DNA of 64,000 nucleotides from SKZT01 sp964478625 (GCA_964478625.1 CAYZJH010000008.1:31146-95145); one strand, 5' to 3'; positions 17,918-27,876 are shown, numbered from the stretch's first letter. Numbers and translations: made by a program. The notes: generated by a model from the sequence alone, not told the origin.

Positions 17918-19372
17918 TTATGAACATTTCTGGCCATAATCTTCAAAAAAACCGAGTGTGTCATCTAAAGCCTGCTCTTTCATTTGTTCTTTTTGTGCAA
18001 AGTGTTTTTTAAAATAGTGAGTTATACCCATCCTTGCATAGGCACCTGCACGAACACCGATATATTCCTGGTGAGCGACCACGACCGATACAACAATTTT
18101 TTTTCGTCCGTCTTTTTCCTCAGCAAATCCAACAAACCAGTCAATACGGGCATCTCTGGATTTATTGTCAATAGAGCCTGTTTTGCCGCCGATCTGAAGC
18201 CTGGAAAGAGTCTGGTCTTTTGCATAACCTCGGAAAGCTTTCCTGCTGGTACCGGAGCTTATAGTTGCCTCCATAAGCTGGCGGATCACATTTGTGGTTT
18301 CAGCATTCACTGCTTTTTGAATGATTCCGGAGCGACTTTCGTAAAGTTTTTGCCCATTTTCAGTAATTATTTGTTCAACGATTACAGGTTCGGGTATTTT
18401 CCCCTGGTTCAATATTGCAGCCGTAATAAGTGCGGCATGTAGTGGAGATAAAGATGTCTCGCGATTGAAGCCTGAGGCCAACTCAGCCCAATTGTATGGT
18501 TCATCAGTCACTCTAATGCGGCTTGGCTGTAAAGGCAGTTCAAAGTCAATCTCATGATTGAACCCGAATGCATCAGCATATGAAATTAAACGCTCTTTTT
18601 TCAGATCGAATTTACCAATTTTACCAAATACCGGATTGATAGACTCTGCAAAAGATTTTTGGAGGGTTACCGTGTGAGAATATTTATTCTGCACCTCGTT
18701 TAATTGAGACTTATAAAGCGTATATTTGCCTCCGTTATATACAAGTGGAGAGTCTTTGGTTAAACCAAGCTTTTCAATGGCTCCCGCAGCTGTAACAATT
18801 TTGAAAATACTGGCGGCGGGAAAACAGCTGTCCAGGCATGGATTGTTGGTATCATCGTGCTTGTCATGACCGACCATTGCAAGGATTTTTCCGCTTTCGG
18901 GTTCCATAACCACAATACCGATATACCGTGCGTGGGAAACGTTCAAGTTTTTCAACAGATAGTGTTGAAGATCCATGTCCAGTGTTGTATCCACCCAGAT
19001 TCGGTTATCTCCAATGGTGACCGGAAATAGTTTTTTATCCAGATTCAAAAAGGAATGGCCTTCCAAGAGCTTTTGTACAGCTTTTTTGTCGGCAAAATTC
19101 TCTCTTATAATCTGGGTTGACGGTAGTTGAGACTCTTTTTTCTTTGTTGCATGAAAAATAGACAACTCACCGATTTTAGTGTTGATTCCATAAAATACAA
19201 TTGCCAAGACAGGAATAATGGTCATTATTCCCAAAATCTTTTTTCCTCTTCCTTTTAGCTGTTTTTTCTTTTGGAGTTTTGCCTGATATTCGCGCCAGCT
19301 AGGATTTAGGCGAACAGCTATTGAAATATCAGAACTTTTTGAGAGGCGATTTTTTCCTTGATTTTTGTTCAT
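17918..19372 (-). CDS. Penicillin-binding protein, monofunctional transpeptidase
   Basis: 484 residues from the ATG at 19372. This start has GGAG four bases upstream and avoids the overlap with metG that a longer reading to 19492 would need. A cytoplasmic basic tail and one transmembrane helix (about 45-64) precede the periplasmic transpeptidase domain. The catalytic triad motifs are SIFK (188-191, nucleophile Ser), SIN (244-246) and KTG (397-399). It is shorter than PBP2/FtsI and lacks an obvious PASTA, pedestal or glycosyltransferase domain. It lies in the envelope gene run between metG and kdnA. Confidence 0.85.
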   Translation of the reverse strand: MNKNQGKNRLSKSSDISIAVRLNPSWREYQAKLQKKKQLKGRGKKILGIMTIIPVLAIVFYGINTKIGELSIFHATKKKESQLPSTQIIRENFADKKAVQKLLEGHSFLNLDKKLFPVTIGDNRIWVDTTLDMDLQHYLLKNLNVSHARYIGIVVMEPESGKILAMVGHDKHDDTNNPCLDSCFPAASIFKIVTAAGAIEKLGLTKDSPLVYNGGKYTLYKSQLNEVQNKYSHTVTLQKSFAESINPVFGKIGKFDLKKERLISYADAFGFNHEIDFELPLQPSRIRVTDEPYNWAELASGFNRETSLSPLHAALITAAILNQGKIPEPVIVEQIITENGQKLYESRSGIIQKAVNAETTNVIRQLMEATISSGTSRKAFRGYAKDQTLSRLQIGGKTGSIDNKSRDARIDWFVGFAEEKDGRKKIVVSVVVAHQEYIGVRAGAYARMGITHYFKKHFAQKEQMKEQALDDTLGFFEDYGQKCS

Positions 19373-19403
19373 TGGACTCCATGAAATATTCAAATGCCTA
19401 TTG

Positions 19404-21326
19404 TTATCGAAGTGTGGTCCCTGGCTTGACTTCTCTGTCCAAGGTAGCGATGGAACATTTACCGTCCTCAACCGCAGCCAATACCATCCCATTGGATAAA
19501 ATACCCATCAGTTTGGCCGGTTTTAAATTGGCCACAATGATGACCTGTTTTCCAAGCAGGTCCTCAGGTTCATAATCATTGGCAATTCCGGCTACAATGG
19601 TTCGAATTTCTCCCATGTCCACTTCCAGTTTTAGAAGTTTTTTTGCCCTGGGGATTTTTTCCGCTTTTATCACCGTGGCAGCCCGAAGGTCTATCCTGGA
19701 AAGTTCCTCCAAAGTAATATCAGGGATTTTCACATTATCGGTGGGAACCGATGCTTCAATTTCGGTTTGCTCTTTTTGAATTTTTTCGAAGTCAATTCTT
19801 GGAAACAGCGTAATCCCTTTGGGCAGTTTTGTTTCAGGTGGGATGGTATTCCAGGAGCGCAAAAGGTCAAGCGTATAAAATGGGGAGTCTGGGTTTAATC
19901 CCAGGTGTTTCTGCATGGTTTTGGCCGTGTCGGGCATAACAGGATATATGAGTCCGGATACGATCCTCAGACCTTCCAGCAGGTTGTAGATAACAGCTTC
20001 CAATTGCTTTCGGGTCGATTTCTGCTTGGCCAAAATCCACGGGGCGGTGACATCAACGTATTTATTCATTTTATTGATAAATTCCCATATGGCGATCATC
20101 GCTTTATGGAAAGAAAAGTTTTCCATAGACGATTCAAAGCAGGAAACCGCGTTAAAAGCGTCCCCCTTAAGGCCCAGTTCCATTTCTTTTTCCAACGATG
20201 AATCCACTCTGGGAACAAGCGCCTTGAAATACTTATGTACCATAGCGATTACCCTGGAAAAAAGATTGCCCAAATCATTGGCCAGGTCCGAATTTATGCG
20301 CTGCACCATGGCCTGCTCACTGTAATCCGAGTCTAGACCGAATACCATGTCCCGTATCAAATAAAACCTGAAAGCATCGGTGCCGTATTTATTTTTCATT
20401 TGGAGGGGTTCAACCACATTACCGATAGTTTTGGACATTTTGCTATGATCGATATTCCAAAAACCGTGAACGTTTAAATGCTTATAAAGCGGTATGCCGG
20501 CTGATTTCAACATGGTCGGCCAATAAATCCCATGAGGTTTCAAAATATCCTTCGCCACAATATGCTGCGCATGGGGCCAAAATTTTTTAAATTTTTCTCC
20601 ATCAGGGTATTCGAGTGCGGAAACATAATTTAACAGAGCATCAAACCAGACATAGGTGACATAATCTTCATCGAAGGGTAACGTTATTCCCCATTTAAGG
20701 CGGGATTTAGGCCTTGAAATACAAAGGTCCTCAAGGGGTTCCCGCAAAAAAGCGAGCACTTCGTTCTTATATCGTTCAGGGCGGATAAAATCAGGATTTT
20801 TTTCAATATGATCCAGAAGCCATTGCTGATATTTACTCATTTTAAAAAAATAGTTGGACTCTTTGATCACTTCGGGTGCTGTGGCATGATCCGGACATTT
20901 ACCATCGACCAGCTCACGTTCCGAATAAAATCGCTCGCAACCAAAGCAATATTGTCCTTCGTATTCAGCAAAGTAAATATCTCCCGAATCATAAATTTTT
21001 CTGAGTACATTTTCAACGACTGCAATATGAGACTGGTCGGTAGTACGCACAAAATACGAGTTTTCAATATTGAGTTCAGGCCATAACCCTTTAAAAAGGG
21101 AACTGATCTTTTCTACATATTCTCTTGGACTTAGGTTCTCCTTTTTGGCCGCTCTTACGATTTTATCCCCATGTTCATCGGTTCCGGTCAGAAAAAAACA
21201 TTCCTGTTTTTTCATTTTGGCAAAGCGAGAAATAACATCCGTGACGATAGTTGTATATGCATGCCCCAAATGCGGTCTATCATTTACATAATAAATCGGA
21301 GTCGTTATATATAATGGATCAGTCAT
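19404..21326 (-). CDS. metG: Methionyl-tRNA synthetase with C-terminal tRNA-binding domain
   Basis: 640 residues, class I synthetase charging tRNA-Met. It shows the HIGH-type HLGH (19-22), a zinc knuckle CFGC...CPDH (127-147) and the KMSKT loop (296-300). The C-terminal domain (about 535-640, RIDLRAATVIKAEKIPRAKKL) is the OB-fold tRNA-binding (Trbp111/EMAPII-like) module used for dimerisation. Its ATG overlaps the stop of ricT by four bases (ATGA), a sign of coupled translation in the holB-ricT-metG order common in bacteria. Confidence 0.97.
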   Translation of the reverse strand: MTDPLYITTPIYYVNDRPHLGHAYTTIVTDVISRFAKMKKQECFFLTGTDEHGDKIVRAAKKENLSPREYVEKISSLFKGLWPELNIENSYFVRTTDQSHIAVVENVLRKIYDSGDIYFAEYEGQYCFGCERFYSERELVDGKCPDHATAPEVIKESNYFFKMSKYQQWLLDHIEKNPDFIRPERYKNEVLAFLREPLEDLCISRPKSRLKWGITLPFDEDYVTYVWFDALLNYVSALEYPDGEKFKKFWPHAQHIVAKDILKPHGIYWPTMLKSAGIPLYKHLNVHGFWNIDHSKMSKTIGNVVEPLQMKNKYGTDAFRFYLIRDMVFGLDSDYSEQAMVQRINSDLANDLGNLFSRVIAMVHKYFKALVPRVDSSLEKEMELGLKGDAFNAVSCFESSMENFSFHKAMIAIWEFINKMNKYVDVTAPWILAKQKSTRKQLEAVIYNLLEGLRIVSGLIYPVMPDTAKTMQKHLGLNPDSPFYTLDLLRSWNTIPPETKLPKGITLFPRIDFEKIQKEQTEIEASVPTDNVKIPDITLEELSRIDLRAATVIKAEKIPRAKKLLKLEVDMGEIRTIVAGIANDYEPEDLLGKQVIIVANLKPAKLMGILSNGMVLAAVEDGKCSIATLDREVKPGTTLR

Positions 21327-22135
21327 TGTGTCTCCTGTTCTTGTTTTGTCAAAAGTTCATCCAACCGGATTTCCATCTCATCGCCGCTTTCAAGCCGGAC
21401 AGTAAGTCGCGAACATATGGGGTTTAAACGGATTACTTTGCCTTGGCCATGTCTTGTGGAAACAGTTTTTCCCGGACTAGGAAAATCCTTTTTTAACAGT
21501 CTGTATGTTTCATTTTCGAATGTCAAGCAACACATTAATCGTCCGCACTGTCCTGAAATTTTAGTGGGATTGAGCGACAATCCCTGTTCTTTTGCCATGC
21601 GTATAGAAATGGGTTCGAACTTTTCTAAAAAGCTGGAACAACAAGTCCTTCGGCCGCATCGCCCCAATCCTCCGGTCATTTTTGTTTGATTTCGAATGCC
21701 AACCTGGCGCATCTCAATTCGGCAGCCCAGTTCTTTGACAAGCATTTTTACCAGTTGACGAAAATCGATTCGTCCGTCGGCAGTAAAGAAAAAAGTTAAC
21801 TTGCTACCATCGAAAGTGCTTTCAACACTGAAAAGATTCATTTCAAGTCCAAGTTCCTTAATGCATTCCAGGCAGAAAGCATAGGCTGTTTTTTCTCGTT
21901 CCTTATTTTTTTCAATTTCCTCGAAATCTTTTGGCGTGGCAAGCCGATAGACTTTTTTGAGAGGTTTTTCAAGGTGTGATTCATCATATGGCTGAGGAGG
22001 AACAACAACTGATCCAAAACTCATTCCCTGCTCTGTTTCTACGATAACGCAATCTCCGACATTTAGAACAAATGCACCACTATCAAAGTCATAAACTTTG
22101 CCGGCCGATTTAAATCTTATTCCAACTTTTTTCAT
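21323..22135 (-). CDS. ricT: PSP1-domain protein RicT (YaaT)
   Basis: 270 residues with the PSP1 C-terminal domain and two cysteine clusters, GRCGRRTCCSSF and GQCGRLMCC, near residues 155-205. In Bacillus the RicT (YaaT) protein, with RicA and RicF, binds Fe-S clusters and controls RNase Y maturation and phosphorelay events. No ricA/ricF genes are visible here. It sits between holB (4 bp upstream) and metG (4-bp overlap), the conserved arrangement for this family. Confidence 0.9.
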   Translation of the reverse strand: MKKVGIRFKSAGKVYDFDSGAFVLNVGDCVIVETEQGMSFGSVVVPPQPYDESHLEKPLKKVYRLATPKDFEEIEKNKEREKTAYAFCLECIKELGLEMNLFSVESTFDGSKLTFFFTADGRIDFRQLVKMLVKELGCRIEMRQVGIRNQTKMTGGLGRCGRRTCCSSFLEKFEPISIRMAKEQGLSLNPTKISGQCGRLMCCLTFENETYRLLKKDFPSPGKTVSTRHGQGKVIRLNPICSRLTVRLESGDEMEIRLDELLTKQEQETQ

Positions 22136-22139
22136 AAAA

Positions 22140-23186
22140 TTAATTATTATTCCCGGCTGGTTCAGCCAGGGTTAAAAACAGGTTTTCCAGGACAAGCCTG
22201 GTGTTTACATTGGCATCAATTTCTCTTTGGGCTTGCTGAACAGCCGAAATTTGAGCCATAAGGGTATGTTGAGTGTAACGCGATGAAATATTACGAATAT
22301 TTGTAATTAAATCTTTATGGATAACTTTATCGGGGCAATATTTGGAAATTATCAGATCACGATACCAGGTTTTCATGATTTCCAACATGTCGTGAACCGA
22401 TTCCTTGTCTTTGCTTTTAGCCATTTTTTCAGCCACGGCTAAAATTTCCGGGATAAAGCCGGTATTCAAATTTTCAATTTTTTTGATTATCCAATCTCGC
22501 AAAAACATCCGGTTACTATTTTTCAATGCCAGCGCTCTGGAGAAGCTTCCATTAGCCATCAGGGCTAGAAATTCAGCTTCTTTTGGGTTTATTTCAAGAT
22601 CTTGGGCCAGTTTATCGCCTAAAAGTTTTACCGGAATCGGATTAAACCTTATGTTTTGACACCGGGAAACAATCGTCGGAAGAAGATCGGATATCCTGAG
22701 CGTGACCAGAATCAGAATGGTCCGATCTGGAGGTTCTTCGAGAATTTTAAGAAGTGCGTTGGATGCCTCCGGGTTTAACGTGTGTGCTTTGGTGATTAAG
22801 ACTACACGTAGTCTTGCTCCATAGGGTTTCATTGATATTAACTGACGAAGTTCTCGAATCTGAACAATTTTTGTCACCTGACCTTCAGGCTCTATACGAA
22901 TAAAATCGGGAAAGTTGCCGGAATAAAACTGTCGGCAGTTTTTGCAAATACCACACGGTTCATTTGGAAACACCCCATTTTCACTATACAAATTTTCTTT
23001 TTTATTTGCAGATTTATGTATCCCAACACAGTTGGCAGCCATCGCAAATAAAAAAGCAACCGTTTTTTTCCCAACGCCATCCGGACCGGCAAACAGCAAC
23101 GCGTTGGGAACGGTTCCTTTATGTAATAAAATAGTTAAAAAACGGATTGCATGTTCTTGACCGATGATCGATTTGAAATTTGACAC
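22140..23186 (-). CDS. holB: DNA polymerase III delta-prime subunit
   Basis: 348 residues, clamp-loader AAA+ subunit. The Walker A-like GPDGVGKKT is at about 34-42, a zinc-binding CGICKNC is at about 78-84, and LLKILEEPP is the conserved segment after sensor 1. As a clamp-loader component it helps open the beta clamp during replication. It starts 3 bp after the HU/IHF gene, and ricT follows by 4 bp, so all are likely on one transcript. Confidence 0.93.
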   Translation of the reverse strand: MSNFKSIIGQEHAIRFLTILLHKGTVPNALLFAGPDGVGKKTVAFLFAMAANCVGIHKSANKKENLYSENGVFPNEPCGICKNCRQFYSGNFPDFIRIEPEGQVTKIVQIRELRQLISMKPYGARLRVVLITKAHTLNPEASNALLKILEEPPDRTILILVTLRISDLLPTIVSRCQNIRFNPIPVKLLGDKLAQDLEINPKEAEFLALMANGSFSRALALKNSNRMFLRDWIIKKIENLNTGFIPEILAVAEKMAKSKDKESVHDMLEIMKTWYRDLIISKYCPDKVIHKDLITNIRNISSRYTQHTLMAQISAVQQAQREIDANVNTRLVLENLFLTLAEPAGNNN

Positions 23187-23189
23187 AAA

Positions 23190-23465
23190 TCAGTAATCCA
23201 CTCGTTCTCTCAATTCTTTACCGGATTTGAAAAACGGAAGTTTCTTGGGTTTAATTGTAACTTTTTCTCCCGTTTTGGGATTTCTACCTGTATAACTTTT
23301 ATATTCCTTTACATAAAAACTACATAATCCCCGAATTTCAACGCGTTCTCCTTTGGTCATGGCATCGGAGATATAATCAAAAAAGATTTGTACAACCTTT
23401 GCTGCATCTGTTTTGGAGATTTTGGCCTCGCTTTTCAAGGCATTAACCAGTTCAAGCTTATTCAT
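23190..23465 (-). CDS. HU/IHF-family DNA-binding protein
   Basis: 91 residues, the standard length for a histone-like HU/IHF subunit. The dimerising helices are followed by the beta-arm signature GRNPKTGEKVTIKPKKLPFFKSG, with the intercalating proline in RNPKTG. It bends DNA in the nucleoid, and assignment to HU versus an IHF subunit is uncertain. An AGGGAGG-like site precedes the ATG. It lies upstream of holB by 3 bp and after the NusG paralogue by 75 bp. Confidence 0.93.
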   Translation of the reverse strand: MNKLELVNALKSEAKISKTDAAKVVQIFFDYISDAMTKGERVEIRGLCSFYVKEYKSYTGRNPKTGEKVTIKPKKLPFFKSGKELRERVDY

Positions 23466-23540
23466 CGAACCTCCCTTTAATGTCGATTACTTTTGAAAAT
23501 ATGGGTATTTCTAATTAAAAATAAGGGCCAAGTCAAGCGT

Positions 23541-24065
23541 TTATGACATAATATCAGGTACTTTTTCAATATCATCCTCACTGACATCCACACCGGCATA
23601 TTGTCCCAACACCTCGATATTGACGACTACCCGTCCTTTGCCTCCATATCTAATAAAGTGACCGACTACTCCTGAAAAAGGGCCGTGAACGACAATCACT
23701 CGGTCGCCTTTTTTATATATTTCTCCAGTGGATATGGTATCGTTGGTACTGACCATGATCATAAGGGAATTTACGGCTTCTTCCGGCACGGGTTTAGGAC
23801 CTTCGGTATTTCCGATTAGCCGCACTGCACCTGCTGTTTTTAAAATTTCAAGATGCTCTGTTGGGTTCAGGTCTGTTTTAACAAATAGATATCCCGGAAA
23901 AAGGGGAACCCGAATCATCTTTCTGCGGTCCGTTCGTTTACTCCTAATCAGTATTTTGGGAAGAAAAACATCGATGGACTTTTTCATCAATCCTTCGGTA
24001 ACAACATTTTCAAATCGGCTTCGTGTATGTAAGACATACCAGGATCGATCTTCTATTTTTATCAT
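23541..24065 (-). CDS. NusG-family transcription elongation factor paralogue (RfaH/UpxY/LoaP-like)
   Basis: 174 residues with an N-terminal NGN domain (about 7-105; RSWYVLHTRSRFE start and PLFPGYLFVKTDL) and a C-terminal KOW domain (GDRVIVVHGPFSGVVGHF, about 123-140). Housekeeping nusG normally sits beside secE and ribosomal proteins. Placement here beside lptD and surface-sugar genes suggests a specialised antiterminator that helps long operons be transcribed. No ops-type element was recognised near it. It may act on the long envelope gene run that it belongs to. Confidence 0.85.
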   Translation of the reverse strand: MIKIEDRSWYVLHTRSRFENVVTEGLMKKSIDVFLPKILIRSKRTDRRKMIRVPLFPGYLFVKTDLNPTEHLEILKTAGAVRLIGNTEGPKPVPEEAVNSLMIMVSTNDTISTGEIYKKGDRVIVVHGPFSGVVGHFIRYGGKGRVVVNIEVLGQYAGVDVSEDDIEKVPDIMS

Positions 24066-24284
24066 AGGAATTACTTTTTATTCTTTACGAAAATTTATCA
24101 ACAATATCCCTCCAAGGTCAGGTGAAGGTAATTGAAAGTTTTTCGTTCGAACCTTTTTTGCCCTGATTTTAAAAATTATTGGATCATCTGCTTCAGAAGA
24201 ATTCAGTAAGAATGATACTTAGGAATTTGTTCGCTTTCAAGCCCCAAATGGAAAAATTAAAAATTCCTCTAACCTTACAATCGG

Positions 24285-26651
24285 TCAATGATAGTCGAAT
24301 GGATTGTAAATCCTTCGCCCACTATAGGCATGGCCCAACCCGCCCAATCCATAGAAATTAACCATGAGCGCATATTTTTTATCATTGTCTTCCTTTGTAT
24401 ATCCGATATCCACAGACCAGCACGAGGCCATATATAAAAAACCAACACCATATAATAAAGTTTTTCCGTCTCTGATATTTCTTTCATACTCAGTAAACAT
24501 GCCAATGCGTTCATGAATTCTTATGATGGCATCTCCAAAAAATGTTTCTAAACGATCTCTATCATAACGATGTTGGATAAAGATCTGATCTCCTCGATTA
24601 TCAGATGCCCTGAGTGAAATGTTGTGATTCAAAAAACGGCTGTCATAGGTAGACCACTGTGCATCCGCATAAAGAGAGAGCAGCTTTCCGGCCGTCAAGT
24701 CAAGTCTCGCATAAATCGGTGAGAATGGTTCACCCTCGATGGTTTCATTAAAATCATAACTTTGCTCCACCTTGAAACGACAGAATGGGCGGTATGCATA
24801 CACCGGGGTGGTTTCGACAATTTCGCTGTCATCCTTATCGATCGTGTTGATGGTTTCTTTTATATTTTTTCTGACTAATCCGGATCGCAGGGAAAATGTA
24901 TTGGTAAGAGAATATGTGACCACACTTTTCTTTTCAATACGATCGACTTCATCAAAGTCCGGTAGATTATCCTGGGATGTGGGAGGAATAAATTGATAGG
25001 TAACCTGGGGTCTGATGGTATGCTTGATTCGGTCGACAGTTTTTGAATTCAATGCATAAGAACGGGAGAGGTCTGTTGCCAGGTCTATTCCGGCATCCAT
25101 GAGTTCTCTGTTAAAGGATTTTTTGTTATTATCTGAAAAATCTTCCCTGTCATCAAGATACCATAACGTTTCACGAAACCCAACGGAGGGTTCTATAGAA
25201 AAATAGTTTTTATATCTTAAGGGAAGATACCATCTGGGATGGATATCGACCCGGTGACCGGTGTAGCTGTCTTCCCGAAAAAAATAGGTGTATTCGGATT
25301 CAAGGTCATATAAAAGAGTTTGAGTCATCAGAGGCTGCCGGAGGGAATTGAAACTGACATAAGGAAGCCTTTGGAGGGTGGTATTTCTGTCTTCCTGTCT
25401 TCTTTTGATGACATCATCGTACCATTGGGCTTCTGCGTTTAATGAATAAAGGTTCCAATGTTTGAAAATATTTAGACGGTTAAGTCTCACAGGATCGTTA
25501 TAGTCATCTATTTCTCTTCCATATTCACGCAGGAAATAATTCTTGGTTTCATCATAACCACTGTATCCCCTTTTAAATTCCTGAAGGTAATCCTGGTCAC
25601 TTACGATATCCAAATCGAGTCTGCCGGTAAATCCGGCCGGTAGTTCCTGATCGTGTTTCATCCTGAACCAGTAGCGGTCTTTGTTTGGCCTAAGGAACTG
25701 ATCATCAGTATAGCCCCAGTCTTCTGAATTGGTATCGACACCGTCATCTACTTTTCGATCGGTCAGGGTATCCACCATTAAAGCGCCTTTTGTTTCAGCA
25801 CTTAACATATACCGGTATTCAGCTCCCAGCTTGTTTCCTCTAAAGTCCATGAAATGCTCGTAAAAAGTGGCATCGGTGCTTTCATCAATTGCCCAGAAAA
25901 AAGGCTGAACATATTCAGTTCCTTTTCTGTCTGAAAATCCAAATTGGGGTGTTAAAAAACCTGTTTGACGAGTACGTTTGACCGGAAAAACAAGATACGG
26001 TGAATAAAGAACCGGAATATTCTTGGCCCAGAGGGATGCATGTTTGGCAGAGCCGTATCCTTCAACGGTTATTTTCACATTTCGGGCATTAATTTTCCAG
26101 GCCGGTTTTTCTCCATCGCAGCTTGTGAGGGTTGCCCGTTCAGCTCGATAAGTATCTTTACCAGTTTTTTCAAGACGATTTCCTCGTATATAAAAATGGT
26201 TTTGCTCAACAAAAACCGTACCATTAAAAACCACTCCGACTTCGTTGTTCAAGTCCATTTCCATACGCTCTCCGGTTAAAATATCTTTTCCGGAAATCAA
26301 CATCACGTGACCATCGGCAAAAACTTCCATGGTATCATGCTTAAAATGGACCCGGTCTGCGGAAAGCTTCAAGTTTTCTTTGGTAATAACCACGTTTCCG
26401 GAGGCAAAATACTGATCCGTTTCCTGATCATATCGAACTTCATCGGCTACGATGTGCCATGGTGTTCCCTTTTGCAATCCGGATCGGTTATCTGTCTGTG
26501 CCATTGCGTGAAGGTCGTTGAAAAAAAAGAAAAGAAATGCTGTTATTAAAGCCGCAAATTTAAAGCAGTTAAAAATTTGATAATTGAAACAGTAAGAAAA
26601 AACAAAAAGATCGAGATCTGCATTTTTATTTTTTTCAGCCATTTTTATCAT
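24285..26651 (-). CDS. lptD: LPS-assembly outer-membrane protein LptD
   Basis: 788 residues. A hydrophobic signal segment lies near 27-45. An OstA/LptA-like beta-jellyroll follows at about 60-190 (VVITKENLKLSADRVHF...). The rest is the large C-terminal beta-barrel (about 230-788), rich in alternating aromatic/polar strands. LptD with LptE inserts LPS into the outer leaflet, so its presence shows a true outer membrane with LPS. It is divergent from surE, with a 120-bp AT-rich spacer. The start could also be three codons later (MAEKN). Confidence 0.92.
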   Translation of the reverse strand: MIKMAEKNKNADLDLFVFSYCFNYQIFNCFKFAALITAFLFFFFNDLHAMAQTDNRSGLQKGTPWHIVADEVRYDQETDQYFASGNVVITKENLKLSADRVHFKHDTMEVFADGHVMLISGKDILTGERMEMDLNNEVGVVFNGTVFVEQNHFYIRGNRLEKTGKDTYRAERATLTSCDGEKPAWKINARNVKITVEGYGSAKHASLWAKNIPVLYSPYLVFPVKRTRQTGFLTPQFGFSDRKGTEYVQPFFWAIDESTDATFYEHFMDFRGNKLGAEYRYMLSAETKGALMVDTLTDRKVDDGVDTNSEDWGYTDDQFLRPNKDRYWFRMKHDQELPAGFTGRLDLDIVSDQDYLQEFKRGYSGYDETKNYFLREYGREIDDYNDPVRLNRLNIFKHWNLYSLNAEAQWYDDVIKRRQEDRNTTLQRLPYVSFNSLRQPLMTQTLLYDLESEYTYFFREDSYTGHRVDIHPRWYLPLRYKNYFSIEPSVGFRETLWYLDDREDFSDNNKKSFNRELMDAGIDLATDLSRSYALNSKTVDRIKHTIRPQVTYQFIPPTSQDNLPDFDEVDRIEKKSVVTYSLTNTFSLRSGLVRKNIKETINTIDKDDSEIVETTPVYAYRPFCRFKVEQSYDFNETIEGEPFSPIYARLDLTAGKLLSLYADAQWSTYDSRFLNHNISLRASDNRGDQIFIQHRYDRDRLETFFGDAIIRIHERIGMFTEYERNIRDGKTLLYGVGFLYMASCWSVDIGYTKEDNDKKYALMVNFYGLGGLGHAYSGRRIYNPFDYH

Positions 26652-26771
26652 CTTTTTAAATTGGGTTAAAATACGTGTTTACGGCTCAAAATTTGCATGC
26701 TACTATAACGTCACCAAATTAAACTATGCAACTAAAACCGACTCACTGGGAAATGTCAAGTTGAAGTTATC

Positions 26772-27563
26772 ATGAATATATTATTGACCAACGATGATGG
26801 TATTTATTTTGAGGGGCTCTGGTCGCTTCAAAAAATATTGAAGAAAAAACATCAAGTCACGGTTGTAGCTCCGGATCGGGAGCGAAGCGCTATCGGGCAT
26901 GCCATTACGCTGCATGCCCCCCTTCGTGTTATTAAAATGTCGATTAACGGATCGGGTCCCTGTTGGGCGGTTAGCGGAACTCCGGTTGACTGTATTAAGT
27001 TGGGTATTCTTGAAATTCTTAAAAAAAAACCGGACATGGTGATCTCCGGTATTAACCCCGGAGCCAATGTTGGTATCAATATCAATTATTCCGGGACAGT
27101 GTCAGCGGCAAAGGAGGCGACTTTATATGGCATCCCATCAATAGCGGTGTCCATGGAAGGTAACAATACCGCTCACTATGACGATGCTGCGATATTTATT
27201 GAGAAGTTGATTGATCAGGTGGCGAACAAAAATCTGGCTCTTGGCACATTTTTGAATGTCAATTTTCCCAATTTGCCTTTGGCACAGATTCTGGGAGTGA
27301 GAGTCAGTCGTCAAAATACAGCGTTATATTCCGAATTTATTGAAAAACGGATCGATCCAAGAAATAAAACCTATTACTGGCAAGGTTTTGACGCAAATCC
27401 ATGCGATACAGACTCTCGCCTGGATAGTACAGTCGTAAACCGTAAATACATTTCCATAACCCCGATTAAATGCGACATGACTGATTATCAGGAGCTGGAA
27501 AAACTTAAGGATTGGGATCATGATTTTTTGAACAATAAGTCCGGGATTTTTGATTTGAAATGA
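26772..27563 (+). CDS. surE: 5'-nucleotidase SurE
   Basis: 263 residues with the SurE N-terminal signature MNILLTNDDGIYFEGL, in which the two aspartates bind the metal. VSGTPVDCIKLG and SGINPGANVGININYSGTVSAA follow, as in the family. SurE dephosphorylates nucleoside monophosphates and is usually linked with stationary-phase survival. The gene stands alone on the plus strand, divergent from lptD. Confidence 0.95.
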   Translation: MNILLTNDDGIYFEGLWSLQKILKKKHQVTVVAPDRERSAIGHAITLHAPLRVIKMSINGSGPCWAVSGTPVDCIKLGILEILKKKPDMVISGINPGANVGININYSGTVSAAKEATLYGIPSIAVSMEGNNTAHYDDAAIFIEKLIDQVANKNLALGTFLNVNFPNLPLAQILGVRVSRQNTALYSEFIEKRIDPRNKTYYWQGFDANPCDTDSRLDSTVVNRKYISITPIKCDMTDYQELEKLKDWDHDFLNNKSGIFDLK

Positions 27564-27803
27564 AGGTGTTTTGTCCATGGCGGTTCATCCCATTGAATAT
27601 TTTAAGAGTGATATCATCCAATATTTAACCAAAATGTGCAGCATTTAATCTTAAACGGCTTGACAGTCTTCAGGATAGGGACAGTGATACATTCAAATGG
27701 AAGATGTTTCGTAAAATCGCCAAAGATCTTTCTCTAAACTTAAATCAACCCTTGATGAATTGGTTAAATCCCGTGAGGTATCTCGACTCGAACAATACAA
27801 TTA
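27564..27803. other. Intergenic stretch after surE, possible gene remnant
   Basis: Together with the hairpin that follows, this fills the 313 bases between surE and the rubrerythrin-like gene. A short open frame on the plus strand, from a TAA near 27630 to a TGA near 27833, reads like a lysine/asparagine-rich protein end (KWKMFRKIAKDLSLNLN). It lacks a start codon and ribosome-binding site. It may be a decayed gene fragment or chance. Confidence 0.3.
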
Positions 27804-27854
27804 ACCCTGCAACACAGCCTGCCGGTCCTTGAATCAAGATTTGTGTTGCAGGGT
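27804..27854. terminator. Hairpin between convergent surE and rubrerythrin-like gene
   Basis: ACCCTGCAACACA (27804-27816) is the exact reverse complement of TGTGTTGCAGGGT (27842-27854), with a 25-base loop. It lies in the convergent spacer, so it probably ends both transcripts. It has no U-tract. A degenerate relative occurs at 37240-37275, in another convergent spacer. Confidence 0.6.
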
Positions 27855-27876
27855 AATAGATTCCAATGATGAAATA

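Noticed and set aside
24066..24284. ops or JUMPStart element near the NusG paralogue
   Set aside because: No GGCGGTAG-type ops sequence or extended JUMPStart seen in the spacer or before lptD.
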